Source of the DNA: Aplectana chamaeleonis
Taxonomy: Eukaryota; Nematoda; Chromadorea; Rhabditida; Cosmocercidae
Length of the DNA stretch: 64,000 nucleotides
Assembly: GCA_029168955.1 (NCBI GenBank)
Contig: JAPDOI010000187.1
Span: forward strand, 1,250,501-1,314,500
Direction of reading: 5' to 3'
Below the pieces are notes generated by a model. That model ran no database searches and was not told the origin of the DNA. It saw nothing but the letters and a program-made list of their open reading frames with translations. Each line of letters begins with the position of its first letter. Positions within the stretch are counted from its first letter, which is position 1. Both the position numbers and the translations under genes were made by a program. Below, in pieces: positions 42,474 through 53,789 of this stretch.

Positions 42474-44984
42474 ACTGATTCTTGAAGCTCTCTCCGTAAT
42501 TTTTTTCAGCTACGCTATGCTGGGTATGCTTAACTAGTTTGAGTCATAGCTGGCATCGCTTTGACTGTGGTAAGCAAAGTCAGGCATTTTCTAGAGTCAT
42601 AACAATCTTGGCTTCCAATCAGGCCTAGAGCATCCTAATTTTCAACCTATTCAGAATTCAAGACAAGGAAAATGGTCGGACAGTGCCTATTTATACGTGC
42701 ATCTCCGCTAATGAGCTCATCTCAAGCATAGCTGTTCTGTCTGTGTATACAATTGCACACAGTGCTCAGAATGATCAGAACGAGGAAACGGAGTCGCTGG
42801 CTCTGTCTTTCGGGGAGGTGGTGAGTTCAACAGCCTTTTTTGACACAGCGGCTTAGTAGGATTCTACTGAATATGAATTGCTTCGCAATTCTGGTCGTTG
42901 AGCCGTGAACACCGCTTTGTGCGAGAAACTGGATAATTCTGAGATACGTGCGAAAGCTGAGCAACAATGCACAAGTACTCTGAGAGTTTTGGCCGAGATA
43001 TAGCCGCGAAATAGCCCACCAGGCTCCGCAGCGGCTCCTGGTGGGCTAATTCGCGGCTATTTCGCGGCTAATGCTCGGCCGCGACCACGTTATCCGCGAA
43101 ATAGCTGCGAAACAATCGAGAAATAGCCCACCAGGAGCCGCTGCGGAGCCTGGTGGGCTATTCCTCGGCTATTTCTCGGCTGCTTCACGCAGCCACCAAT
43201 CTGGAAATGAGGCGGCGAGCTTCTATTGCCGGTCCTATCTTCAGTCACAGTTACAGACATCGACACCGCCAATCATAGCTGTTGTCATGTGTTCCGTAAG
43301 AAGACGTCAAAAGACAATATCGATGTCGTCTGTTTCCCAAACTCACGAATAAAGCCAGGGGCGGTAGTAATTTGGCTTAATATGCAACTTAGATCTTTAA
43401 TTTGAGTTGCATCTTATCTTTAATCTTACACAAACTCAAACATGCTGGTTGTGACCTGGGAATGCCCTCATAGAAGCGCCAACTCTTAATGAGCAACTCT
43501 GTTCCAAATCAGCGACACTTCATCATCAAATTTATGGATGACACTGATTGGAAACATCAGCGACAGATGGCTGTCGCTGATTGCAGTGGCCAGAGCACAA
43601 GAAATAGTGCGGTGGTGGGAGACACATAGATTTCAATTGGACGTGAGCAAAATGTCCTCCGAGTACATCTAAAACTCCCGTTCAAATTTTAAGACGGAGG
43701 TAAACCAAGACAGTTAGAGGTGAAATAAGACCATTTCCTTTTGAGTTAAACCTAGTTTCTCAGTTTTCGATTACAATACCGGAGCTATAGTTTGTTAAAA
43801 CGAAGGAAATTGAATAAATTGGTGAAAAATGGTTCGATTTCTCGAAAAAGTGAATTTCGTTGCACATTCAGTTTTCTCTTCAATTTTTGAAAACCTAGGC
43901 GTATTCAAGATTCCAATTGCCATTTATGGATATGGCTTGCGACCACTTTTCCCGGAATCGCTTTGCTTTTGAGGTGAACTCCGTTTGCAATCAATTCACT
44001 GAAACGTCGCGCGCGCCGGACCTGCGGCAAGAATCATCGCGCGCGCCACACCTGCGATGAAGAGTTTCGTATCAATTGCACAAGTAATCGAGAAGCATTT
44101 TCTATACTTTTTCCCCTGAACTGAACGGCTACGGAGCGAAATTCAGCAGACGAGAATTTCCGGACTACTTCTAAATCTTTCAGCTGATGTGCTAGGAAAC
44201 CATTGTGAAAAGAAGACATTTCTAGTTCCAATAGGTATCTTCACATCGCCCTATATGTACTAAATTTATCGAAGGAGCATACGTATCGATTCCGTAATGC
44301 ATTACCATTTAAAACTCAAAGTTTGGAATCGGTGGGCCGCCGTCGTCGTTTTACCAGATCTACTGCAGGAAAAGAAATCTGCTTCAATAATAAAAATTGC
44401 TCTAGCAAAATTGGCCTTAAATTCGCGTAACATATTGTACAATACTATATTTTAAAAACTTTTGAAAAATTCAAATCAAGAAACTAATGAGAATTGAACT
44501 GTTTTTTGCCCCGAGTAGGGCTGCCCTTTTTTTTCAAAAGGTGGCTACTGTAATTTGGCTTTCTAAAATTGAACAGGGCGCGACATTTCAATGATAAGCA
44601 AGCAAGAAAAAGTTCCATTGGATCTCTTTATTATTCGGAAATTAATCGAAAATTCGGCTTTAATAATCGGACAAATCTTTCAGCCTTATTGGAATTAAAC
44701 ATAAGTCCGATTTTCGAATTCAATCGTCATTTAAAAAAAATCCAGCGGACTCCTTCGGAGCTATCATTCACTAAAAATATCCGGAAAGAATAAATTCGGA
44801 AAAGCAGTTTATCCGAAAATTCTTAGAGGTTGCTCAATTCGTTGATTCAAAATCTACGAATGCTCTTTTTAAGTGAGCGATTTCCCATTCCGCGAATACA
44901 GGCAGTGGATCGAATCCCGGCCGTGTAGTTGTCACGAATTGCCTTCATTGGTGAATCTCATCCCTTTATCAGCGAGAGACTGTT

Positions 44985-45062
44985 GGGCGCAATGGCGCAG
45001 TGCAATGTCGCGCTGCTCTCGTAACATCGAATGGATAGGTGAGGTTCGCAGGCTCTCAACTC
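44985..45062 (+). pseudogene. tRNA-like remnant
   Basis: ATGGCGCAGTGCAATG contains an A-box-like TGGCGCAGTGC, and GAGGTTCGCAGGCTC a B-box-like GGTTCGCAGGC, about 55 bp apart. The intervening CTCGTAA would be a Thr-type anticodon loop, but its stem does not pair. A separate GGATCGAATCC sits at 44911. Too degenerate for a working tRNA. Confidence 0.3.
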
Positions 45063-45446
45063 TGCTAGTTTTGCCAGCAACTTGACATGTGCTCATTTAC
45101 ATTGCGATTGTTCTTCATTTGGACAGCCATTACCTCCACATTAATGGATGATGCTCATCACTCTTATTTCTGACTTAAGGCCAAATTACTACCTCCCCAG
45201 GTATCAGAAGACATTTCTGGTTGAACCGCAACACAGGGCTTATATCCATAAAAGCTAGGGCTGTGCGAAAATCTCTTCCATAATTTTCGGAAACGGAAGA
45301 AAAATGGTCAAAACGCAGGAAACGGAAAAGACCAAGAAGATTGTGGATTTTCTCATCTACACGTTTTGTCGCTGCTCATGGCTTGCAGGTCTCATTCGAT
45401 AGCCTACGGTTTTAATCAGATATGAACATGATAAAATGTAGGAACT

Positions 45447-45673
45447 TAGGTGCAAAACTAGTTGGGGAGGGGCACTCAGGGTTCAATTGAAAAATGAATG
45501 ATACCACTTTCAGAAATCGAAGTAGTTCGTAAAAACTTTCCAAGGGAGCTTTCATGAAAACAATGACCTATAACGCTATCAGGCATCTAATATCAGCAGG
45601 AACTTTCATTTTCATGCACGAATCATTTAGTTTCTTCGAGTGCCCCCCTCCCCTCAACTAGTTTTGCACAGGA
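45447..45673. mobile_element. Element H: small inverted-repeat MITE
   Basis: TGCAAAACTAGTTGGGGAGG (45451) faces CCCTCCCCTCAACTAGTTTT followed by GCA (ending 45670). The arms are about 30 bp. The element is nested in the 3.4-kb TA-flanked element. Target duplication not resolved. Confidence 0.75.
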
Positions 45674-46418
45674 AGTAATTGTAGGGAACAATTCATTCCG
45701 TACTTTTTCCGGGAACTGAATGTGAAGCCATCCATATTGACAATAGCTTGAATCCTCACTACATGCATGCCAAATTCGACAGATAACTCCATGTTCCACT
45801 GAGAAGAAATATTCTTTCAGTCCGAGGAGAGAATAAGAGAATTATGACGCGTTAATACTATAAAATACGCCGATATCCTGCTATCATCCGGGCTTATGAG
45901 CGTCCCATTGTGAATGGATCCATGATGCTTCGAAACCCCATCAAATTGTGTATCGAAGAGTTACTTCGGCTGACTCAATACGTCGTATGTGGCTATGAAG
46001 CACCGTTCTGCAATGGTTGATCTTCACTCGGTATGCCTACAAGGATACGCCCATGGAAGGGTATGCAGTAATAATGGGTGATCAAGAAACTCAATTTTAC
46101 CCATAGTATTCTGGAGTAGGGCACGGCTCAGCAGCATTAGGAAGTTCGCCATCGCATAGACCGCACATAAATCAACTAAGCTAAACCAAGCTCCAAGCAG
46201 ACCACATATTTGGCGGCTAATTCGCGGTTATTTCGCGGCCAGAATTATTTGGCGGCTATTTCGCGGCCAGCATTATTTAGCGGCTATTTGGCGGCAATTT
46301 CGCGGTTATATCGCGGCCGGCGTTGTTTGGCGGCTATTTCTCGGCTAATTCGAATTCGCGGCCAGCAGACATTTCACGGCTATTTCGCGGCTTTTCCTCG
46401 GCTAAAACTCTCAGAGTA

Positions 46419-47149
46419 GGAGGCAAAACCATGATCGTTTTCGCTATCGAACCCCCCTCCCCCTCCCTGTTTGCGTTGAAGCCTGCGTCAAGGTAGTATT
46501 GTTTGTTGGAGGGATTTGTTGGAAGGAAAAAGTCTTTCCCCGAATCAAAATGAGATTACATGACGTACAACAGGAAAGAAGCACGCTAAAAGCACACGCA
46601 ATCTGGAATTCCCAGTCCCCTGTCTGCTTCAAAAGGAACAAATTGATCTTTGGGACAATAAAATACCCGTCCAATCAAATCCTGCTTGAAATATAACTGA
46701 TCACTAATTCACGACGCCCGGAGATGCTTCTATGGGCCAAGACCTGGACGAGGCATCATCGGAGAACCCCGTGGCTTACGTGAAAAATGTTTATACACCT
46801 GGACATACAACTGCCGAGCAGCCGCTCCCGACGCAGGTCTCAGAACTCTTCTCCACTAGTTTAGGAGAATCAAGTACGATGTCATCTGTTTACAGTAAAT
46901 AAAAGGTAAGAAGCTGTACACGAAAAAGACTGACCAAGCAGAGCTCATGATGTTTTCCTCATGATATTGGGACAGAAAGTCACGGCGAAGAATATGGTAG
47001 GAGTTGGCTTTCTCGTGCAACCAGGAATTTAGTGTAGCATTGACTTGCATTAAATTCTGAGCCCACGTTTGCGCACCCTTTGATCTTGCTGAAGAGAAAG
47101 AGAAAGGGAAATTCTTACGCTGAGCTGGAAACAACAATCAGGATGGAGA
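46419..47149. other. No gene supported
   Basis: C-rich tract near 46450 and several short frames. The minus-strand frame 46856-47137 (AQTWAQNLMQVNATLNSWLH) looks protein-like but I recognise no family. It may be a fragment of the LINE-like material that follows on the plus strand, or of an unknown element. Confidence 0.4.
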
Positions 47150-47399
47150 ATATCTGCTACAAGCTTTACGGAGTTTTCAATGCGATTCTGGGCAACTCAG
47201 ACGACGACGATTGAAGACTTGGTCGACATGAAGACGGAGTCAGAAGCAGCAACGGCGTTCTCGTGCAGATCTTGATGTCATCATCTAACCTGTTTCATAG
47301 TATTTCGCTATTCAAAGAGAAAAAAAAACAGAGGGTGGTTATGGGAATGCTCTACAGGCGCACGGGCTCAGTGAAGTGCCATATTCTAGCAAATTGAAA

Positions 47400-48178
47400 G
47401 TTGTGTTCGATTGAAACCGGAGTACTCCCGTCCCTCGTCTGTAAATTCTATCATCGTTTTCTTCAAGCCAAAATCCACCCAATCAATCGCATCTTCAAGC
47501 TAGATACAAATCGACGCTCACTCATCTGCTCCCCTCGCTATAATGAAGCAGCAATAAAGCAGCAATCGAAGACTATCCGTGGAGATTGGCTGACAATCGG
47601 ACAAAGGACTTCGGGGCTCTCACTGAGAGTCTGCTTTAGTGTGGGAAAGTGGCAACGGAAGTTCGACAGTCGGGAGAGGAAAGAATGAATCGCAGTTTAC
47701 GAGAGCTCTTTAAACGCCGGAGAGAAATCACACGAGATCCAAATGTGTGACATCTTGGGACGACTGTCATCAGCAACGCGACACATAGATGTAAAGTGGT
47801 CTTTCAAGAACATCGCAAAAGCAAACTCCTATTGACTGCAGTCCAATCGCGCTGTTCAATACGCGGTCGGAAAATCTTGAGGATCACACCGTAACGGTTC
47901 GCCTGAAAGACAAACATGGAAATCCGAGAATGCCGCCCATCCTCTTACCAGAGTCGCAAAAATTTTGCGGTAGCAGAAGACGGGGACACTCCCCTTGCAC
48001 AGACAGTATCTCTGCAGACTTGCTGAAGATTTTGACTGAATATTTTCTTTCCTTCTTGGAAGTCCGTTCAGTACCAGATCAATTAGAGCGCTCCAAGACA
48101 GTTCTGATTTTACCAAGAGAGACAAGGAGGAAATCAGAAAGTACCGTCCCATTGCCCTGCTGAATAAGGAATCCATAA
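47400..48178 (+). pseudogene. RTE-like LINE fragment (endonuclease end to RT start)
   Basis: CKFYHRFLQAKIHPINRIFK resembles the SDHRxLRAKI end of RTE-type endonuclease. The linker RSLRELFKRRREITRDP, then RRGHSPCTDSISADLLKILT, then FLEVRSVPDQLERSKTVLIL and KRDKEEIRKYRPIALLNK (RT block 1 with the NYRPI-like motif) follow in several registers. The copy ends at 48178. It is distinct in sequence from the three other LINE families in the window. Confidence 0.7.
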
Positions 48179-48370
48179 CTGTATGCAGGACAACTGATTT
48201 TCGGTGTTTTAGTTCGAAAACCGCTTGAAGTAAAGTTTCAAGCTTTGCTGAGTTTTGTCACAAAGTTTCATACAACTCGATCACACTCCTCAAATATTCC
48301 TGCTTTATGGAAGAATTCTCAAAGAGCGTCGTACACATTTACTTGTCTTTAATAACTATCCATATTTTGT

Positions 48371-48536
48371 CACAAGGTAGCTGAGTTGAACGCAAAACTC
48401 AGTCAAGCACGACTCGAACCTGAATTGCAGCTTTCCGGCGAGAGTGTAATGGTAACACTCTCGCCCGGAAAGCGTGCAATGCAGGTTCGAGTCCTGCCTG
48501 ACATCTGAGTTTTGCGTTCAACTCAGCTACCTTGTG
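48371..48536. repeat. Palindrome built from half a tRNA
   Basis: The right arm holds a D-arm-like GAGTGTAATGGTAACACTC (48442-48460), an anticodon-like CGCCCGGAAAGCG (loop CCGGAAA, which would read anticodon GGA), and a perfect T arm GCAGGTTCGAGTCCTGC (48481-48497), followed by CTGACATC. The left arm is its inverse with a few differences (GACTCGAACCTGAATTGC). Outer arms CACAAGGTAGCTGAGTTGAA and the complement extend to 48371 and 48536. The 5' half of a tRNA is absent, so it is not a functional tRNA gene. Confidence 0.8.
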
Positions 48537-48915
48537 AAAACTTGTGATCATATACCATGCCATAAAAAGGCATCACATATTCAAAAACATCAAAATATCT
48601 ACATTTTGTTCCAGATTGATTCATATCGTACGGTATTCATCACCATCACTCTACTGTATAACTATTACGTGTGGAAGCACAGGCAAAGAAGAACAATGGT
48701 CGATGATCACACGAACGCAGATCACTATTTCATGCAGCTACAAAATTCCTGGAATACGAAGGACACATATCCTCCGAGAAGAAAGCACTGAAAGAAAAAG
48801 TATCAGTCATCTGCAATCTATGAAACTCATCATTGTGCCTATTAATTTAGTTCACGTTATAATGCTGAGAAACTGTATAGTTTGCGCGTGGTGTGTTGTC
48901 AGGACTGATGTTCTT

Positions 48916-50012
48916 CATGGCGCTGCCACTCGACGGTAGTTTGAACTGTTACTCACTACAACGCACGTAATTACAAGGCATTGCATACACCAAGTGACCT
49001 CGGACGCCGAAGTAGTGGATGGTTTCCGTTTTTGATTTAGTCTGACGCATGGGCCAGGCGGCCGGCCGTGCGGGGTTGGCGGCCTCACTGGAGAATGAGG
49101 TTTCGATTCGCGCAGAGTGATCTACCGTCGTAGCTCCGTTCATTCATCAGACTAAAATTATTATGTGAATTCTCCTGATTCCCTGCTGCTAATTAAGAAT
49201 TTTGGCGCTGCGCTGGCTTGCGCAGCGCCAAAATTCTGAAATAGCAGCAGGGAGTCAGTAGAGTTGACGTAATAGTTTTAATCTTTTTCTTTGCGGATTC
49301 TTTGCGGTATTGTAAGGAATGAGAGTACTATGTACTGAAATGCTCATCATTCTACATCAGCTAGGAAAGTATTACAGTACATAGTACACCCATCCCTTAC
49401 AATACCGCAACGAAATCGTCGCGCAAGCCAGCGCAGCGCCAAAATTCTGAAATATCAGCAGGTAGTCAGTAGAGTTACGTAATAATTTTAGTCTGATGTG
49501 TGGACGGGGCTGCGACAGTACATCACTCCGTGCGAATCGAAACTCCTTTCTCCAGTGAGACCGCTAACCCGGCACGGCCAGCCGCCTGGTCCATGCGTCA
49601 GACTGAAGCGCCTTTCACAGTCTGCCGGACGACGCCGTCCGGTACGTTATAAGATAGGGCTGCGGCGTCGGTGCGGCCCGCACTGCGATATCGGCCGACC
49701 GACGTCGCACTGCGGTGAAATCATTGACACGACGTCGCAGCAAGTTATGACGGGTCAAAACGTGTTGGTTTCGCCACATATTTTGTACTGGAGAGTCGGA
49801 ACTGACGGTTGTTCACCGCAGCTTCCATCGCACTGCGGCACTCTTATAACTTGTCGGACGGCAGCGTCCGGCAGACTGTGAAAGGGGCTTAAATCGAAAA
49901 CGGAAACCATACACTACTTCGGCGTCCGAGGTCACTTGGCGTATACAATGCCTTGTGATTACGTGCGTGGGGTGAGTAACAGTTTACACTATCGTCGAGT
50001 GGCAGCGCCATG
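48916..50012. mobile_element. 1.1-kb foldback element
   Basis: The arms start CATGGCGCTGCCACTCGACG (48916) and end with the inverse CGTCGAGTGGCAGCGCCATG (ending 50012). They share GTAACAGTTCAAAC-type, CAAGTGACCTCGGACGCCGA, GGCCAGGCGGCCGGCCGTGC-type and TTTTGGCGCTGCGCTGGC blocks. The centre around 49200-49480 contains smaller hairpins. The right arm is longer because element F is inserted in it. Confidence 0.88.
49607..49889. mobile_element. Element F: TAA-flanked MITE in the foldback arm
   Basis: Termini AGCGCCTTTCACAGTCTGCC (49607) and the inverse GGCAGACTGTGAAAGGGGCT (ending 49889), flanked by TGA (49604-49606) and TAA (49890-49892). The other foldback arm at about 49035 reads, in complement, CAGACTAAATC without the insert. 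That gives a TAA target and a 3-bp duplication, the PIF/Harbinger pattern. Confidence 0.9.
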
Positions 50013-50311
50013 CAGAATTCATACAGGAAGAGTTTAATTTTGGCTTTGAGAACTGCAGTCTTGATTCTGTCAGGTTCTTCCTTCACCTAAAGAGGAATTT
50101 GAGAGCTATCAGTGCTACAAATCCAATTCATATTCAAACTTAACATTATGCTGCTCAATATAACCTCTAGATTGCCGACTACATTAATTTCGTAATGCTG
50201 ACTCCATTCGAACTGTCTAATCACAACTGTTGCTGTGCTGTGTCAAGCATTCTGCAGCCTACGACATCGAGCTATCTTTTCACGGCAACATTTGTAGCAG
50301 AGAACTCACAT

Positions 50312-50511
50312 TGCTTTGAACATCTCACTACTGCCAAAGATTAGAATGCGGAGCTTTTCAAAAAGTTCTGTGATGCTTTTGTACTCGACACGAGGTTGAT
50401 AGCAGTTCTTCAGAAACTCCGCATTCTAAATTTTGGCAGTGAGATGTTCAAAGCAAGATGTGAGATGTTCTTTAGTACTGCTATCAACCTCGTGTCGAGT
50501 ACAACAGCATC
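50312..50511. repeat. Interleaved inverted repeats (A-B-A'-B')
   Basis: Arm A at 50312-50353 (TGCTTTGAACATCTCACTAC onward) pairs with A' at 50417-50455. Arm B at 50372-50405 (GATGCTTTTGTACTCGACAC onward) pairs with B' at 50478-50511. The order A, B, A', B' means both hairpins cannot form without crossing. Identity of each pair is about 90% or higher by eye. Confidence 0.9.
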
Positions 50512-51119
50512 AAACAACTGGAGTGTTATTTTGGTTTGTGGAGAGTCGCACCTGAAGATTTTCAAAAAGTGTTATTGTTCTTTGGAAGGTGCTGATTTTG
50601 GGAACTTTGTTATGAGATGCGCGAAACGAATACTGTTCGAGATGGATGAGACCCAAGCACTCGACCTGCACGAGTGGGGAAGTTGCACCTGAAAGTTGGC
50701 CGAGAACATCAACGCTTTATTTGGGCTAATTATTTCTTCATCTACAGCCATTGCTTCCGCAAAACCTTCCAAGTACCGTCGGCATGAATCCTAATGAGAC
50801 TTTGCGTTTCCTATTAAAGGTTGGCGCAAACTCGGTGCGCCTGCGTCATAGCGTATGGCAGCATTCAATGGAGAACGCAAAATCTCATTAGGATCCATGC
50901 CGACGGTAGCTGCACTGTCCGCTTCAAAATCTAACTGCCCTGTCAATTTTTCCAGCTTTTCTTTGTCAAACTCTTTTCTGATGTCATCATCAAGCTGAGC
51001 GACGACGGGGTCCAGATGGTTGACAGCTCTCCTGGCATCTTTTGATTTGATTCTTTCGAAAATTTCCATGGTGACATTCGGATAATACGTTTTGATGCGG
51101 CCAACCATAGCCGCTTTCA
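50512..51119. other. No gene supported
   Basis: Two frames of about 100 codons face each other (50396-50692 plus; 50791-51138 minus). The minus one contains IKSKDARRAVNHLDPVVAQL and ELEKLTGQLDFEADSAATVG, plausible protein of unknown family, possibly a retroelement gag-like piece. TTCCAAGTACCGTCGGCATGA and GGATCCATGCCGACGG give a small inverted repeat around 50780-50900 (GGATTCATGCCGACGG on the complement). Confidence 0.35.
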
Positions 51120-51924
51120 TGGCCCTGCACTCACTCACTCACTCATTCATCCCGTTAGTTGCTGCTGGCGGAGCGGAATGACCTCTCAACCAGTACACTG
51201 CTGTACGTGCCATCGGAGCTCGTGTGGTCTGAATGATACGTTTCCATTCAGTACGGTTTGCGGCGATAAATCTAGCTCTAAGGGCGCTGCACGGTTGGGC
51301 ATTTAGATCCGCCTCAACTTGCTTCAACCACGTCTTCTTCGTAGCTGCCTTCTCAACCTTCCAAGGGCGGGCGTTCTTTCTACAGCAATCTGTGCAGAAG
51401 TCAGCTGGTTTCCATTCTAAAATCGTGACCTAACCAGCGCAACCTTCTCGTTTGAGTTTGTTCTTCGATTGTGGGTTGATGGCCGCAATCGTCTCGGATA
51501 ACGTCGTTGCGTATGCGATCTCCTATAAATATCCCGAGGATTTGCCGCAAACACCGGGTTTGGAAGACCTCCAGTCTGTCGCGATCCGACTTCAGCAACG
51601 TCCTTGACTCTGATCCGTAGATAGAATTGACACTATCCGCGCGCGAAAGATCCGGATCTTCGTCTTGACTGATACATTGCCCTTCTTCCACAGACACCAG
51701 CCCAGGTGCCCGATCCTGCACAGTATATCCGATGTAGCCACTACCTTTCGCTCTTGCACCACCGATCCAAGGTACTTGAACTACTTGACTTCCTGTAGCT
51801 CAGTTCCTTTTGAGAAAGCAGAAGCACGTGAACCGTTCGAGGTCATAACTTTGGTCTCCTCCTTACTAGTTCGCTACCGATACGATTCCGCAATTTGTGC
51901 CATATCGTTCAACAAATGCGTGGC

Positions 51925-52455
51925 TTACATGTCAGTATCGGTGAACACCGCGCTGTCGTTTTTATCGATACTGACGTTTTTACCAATACTGACGTTAAAT
52001 CTGTGGAAAAAATCGTTATCCCCAAATTGGACCCCTCTTCGACTTTCGAAGGTCTTTCTCAAAATAGCATCGACCGCAGTAATAGAGTGAAGCGACAAAA
52101 TCACTTCTCCCTGCTGGACGCCTTTATAAACGCTGAACTCTTCGGAGAGCTTGTTTCCGAAGCGGACGCAGCTAGTTGAATGCTGTAAGTTTCCTGCAGA
52201 AGCTTCACAATTATTTCCTGGCATGTGTTCGCATTCCATCGATCTCCATAAGGCTGGACAGTGCACGCAATCAAATGGCGACTTGAAGTCTATAAAGTTG
52301 ATAACGACCGGCTTTCCACAGCGAATCCTTTTCCCCATTAGCTGACGAAGCGTGAAAATTTGGTCGCTGCATCCTCCACCAGGACGAAGTCTTGCTAGTT
52401 TTTCGCCACAGGTACTCTCCCGATGGCCTTGTAGTTTGGATCGGATAATTCTCAT
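51925..52455 (-). pseudogene. Third LINE family copy 2: RT palm with destroyed active site
   Basis: FTLRQLMGKRIRCGKPVVIN followed by FIDFKSPFDCVHCPALW keeps the first catalytic Asp block, and FGNKLSEEFSVYKGVQQGEV the next. Where copy 1 has MFADDSAMFTDTD, this copy reads FNVSIGKNVSIDKNDSAVFT: a short tandem duplication (TCGATACTGACG and CCAATACTGACG, near 51965-52000) has replaced the FADD motif. It cannot be catalytic. Confidence 0.85.
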
Positions 52456-53255
52456 ACGCCTCTGGCATTGCCCTTCTTATGGATAGGCACGACCATAGCC
52501 TTCTTCCAGTTGGACGGCACGTTCTCTGTTCGCCATATGCGAGTGATTAATTGATGCAGCCGACGCAGTGAAACATTTCCCCTCTCCTTGCTGATCTCAG
52601 CAGTGACATTGTCAATGCCAAACGCCTTTGCAATTTTTAGCGACTTGATTGCTGCCTTCACATCTTCCCCAGTGGGTTCCAAGTCAGTGCTGTCTCCTGT
52701 GGTACCTCAACTGGTAGCGGTTCGACAAGTGGACCTCGCGGTGCATCGTGCGTGTAGAGCTCGCTGAATAACTGTTCCATCGCAACAGGCGCTCATCTGC
52801 AGAACGCCCAGAAGAACCATCCGTATTCCTGATGCAGTCGCTCATGGGTTTGGTATTCATTTTAAGACGGTGGAGTGTATAGTACAGTGTACGGTAGTCA
52901 TTCCTTCCAACTGCTTTCTCCTCTTCGTCTGCTACCTTATTCCAGTACGACTCCAGCTCTTCTTTTAGTTTTTGGCGAAGCTCCTGACACAATTTCCGAT
53001 AGCGTCCAAAGTCTGTTGTTTCACTTGCTTCCGTTCGTCCATAAGACGGAGAGTATCGTCCAATAACCAGTGCTGTGCTTGCCGGCAAATAACACGGCAG
53101 AGAGGCTGTGCGCATTCAAGAACGACTTAAAATGCTTGCCTCCCATGTTTGCATACGGAGAAGGCATCTACCAGTACTGTAAACCGATTCGACAGCGCTA
53201 GTTGCAATGATTTTCTTGTTCCTGGCGCCATCGAGTGTGACCAAATAAGTTTCTT

Positions 53256-53726
53256 TTAAAAGGCAGCATACACGCTCGTAAGCGTGATTAAGATAACTAC
53301 GGAAACAGAATGGTGTTGCTCAGATTACAATGCCTACGCATTTCGAAGCGTCAAAAACGGCCGACAATACCGCTACATGAGTCAGAAGTTGGCCCCGCCC
53401 TGTGTTTTCACGCCCCCTATATTTGCCCTTTTCCTGCAACGCAAGGTTGCTGGGTCATATTCACCGTTGGTACTGTTGTTAGATTGCCTAACAAGTGAAC
53501 CACACTCGTCACTGACGGCGAAGATGATGCAGCAACCCTGTGTTGGAGGAAAAGGGCAAATACAGGGTGCGTGAAAATACGTGCGGGGCCGAATTTGCTA
53601 CTGTTGTAACGGCATTGTGGGCCGTTGTTGACACTTCGAAATACGTAGGCATGATGTGGTAAGCCATACAGTTCGATTAGCATTGTTATGCCAACCACGT
53701 TTACGAGAGTGTATGCTGCCTTTAAG
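53256..53726. mobile_element. T2-family TTAA element in LINE copy 2
   Basis: TTAA (53256) followed by AGGCAGCATACACGCTCGTA (from 53261), and TACGAGAGTGTATGCTGCCT followed by TTAA (ending 53726). Internal arms include GGGCAAATA blocks and TACGCATTTCGAAGCGTC versus its complement, so much of it is a hairpin. LINE copy 1 at about 40170 has the uninterrupted site (TTTTTCCTAAGGGGTTCC). Confidence 0.9.
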
Positions 53727-53789
53727 AGGCTCCAGCCGCCTAGGTTGCCGTAAACGAAACTGCATTACTGCAAGCAAACTGGTACATCG

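Larger units (their letters stand above)
42978..46416. mobile_element. 3.4-kb TA-flanked element with CGCGGCTATTT subterminal repeats
   Basis: Termini CTCTGAGAGTTTTGGCCGAG (42978) and the inverse CTCGGCTAAAACTCTCAGAG (ending 46416) are flanked by TA (42976-42977, 46417-46418). Both ends carry clustered copies of CGCGGCTATTT or CGCGAAATAGCC: about 42999-43190 on the left, about 46205-46400 on the right. The left cluster is itself a hairpin built on CCACCAGGAGCCGCTGCGGA. No transposase is recognisable inside. It could be an internally replaced Tc1/mariner relative or an unclassified type. Confidence 0.75.
51120..53785 (-). mobile_element. APE-type LINE (third family), copy 2, 5'-truncated
   Basis: Same family as 37440-41068, with collinear similarity from the ACTC-type tail (51127-51146) up to a fragment of endonuclease near 53727-53785 (complement of CGCCTAGGTTGCCGTAAACG). 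A T2-type TTAA element separates the last fragment. The frame is broken many times (MEPTGEDVKAAIKSLKIAKA, RTENVPSNWKKAMVVPIHKK, GNARGV and others are in different registers). About 85 bp at 53077-53165 have no counterpart in copy 1. Confidence 0.88.

Noticed and set aside
46856..47137. 93-codon minus-strand frame that looks protein-like
   Set aside because: Could be an exon or element fragment, but nothing identifies it, so it is mentioned only within the non-coding stretch.
48371..48536. Functional tRNA-Ser gene
   Set aside because: Only the 3' half is present. The 5' acceptor strand is replaced by an inverted copy of the 3' half, and position 33 is not T.
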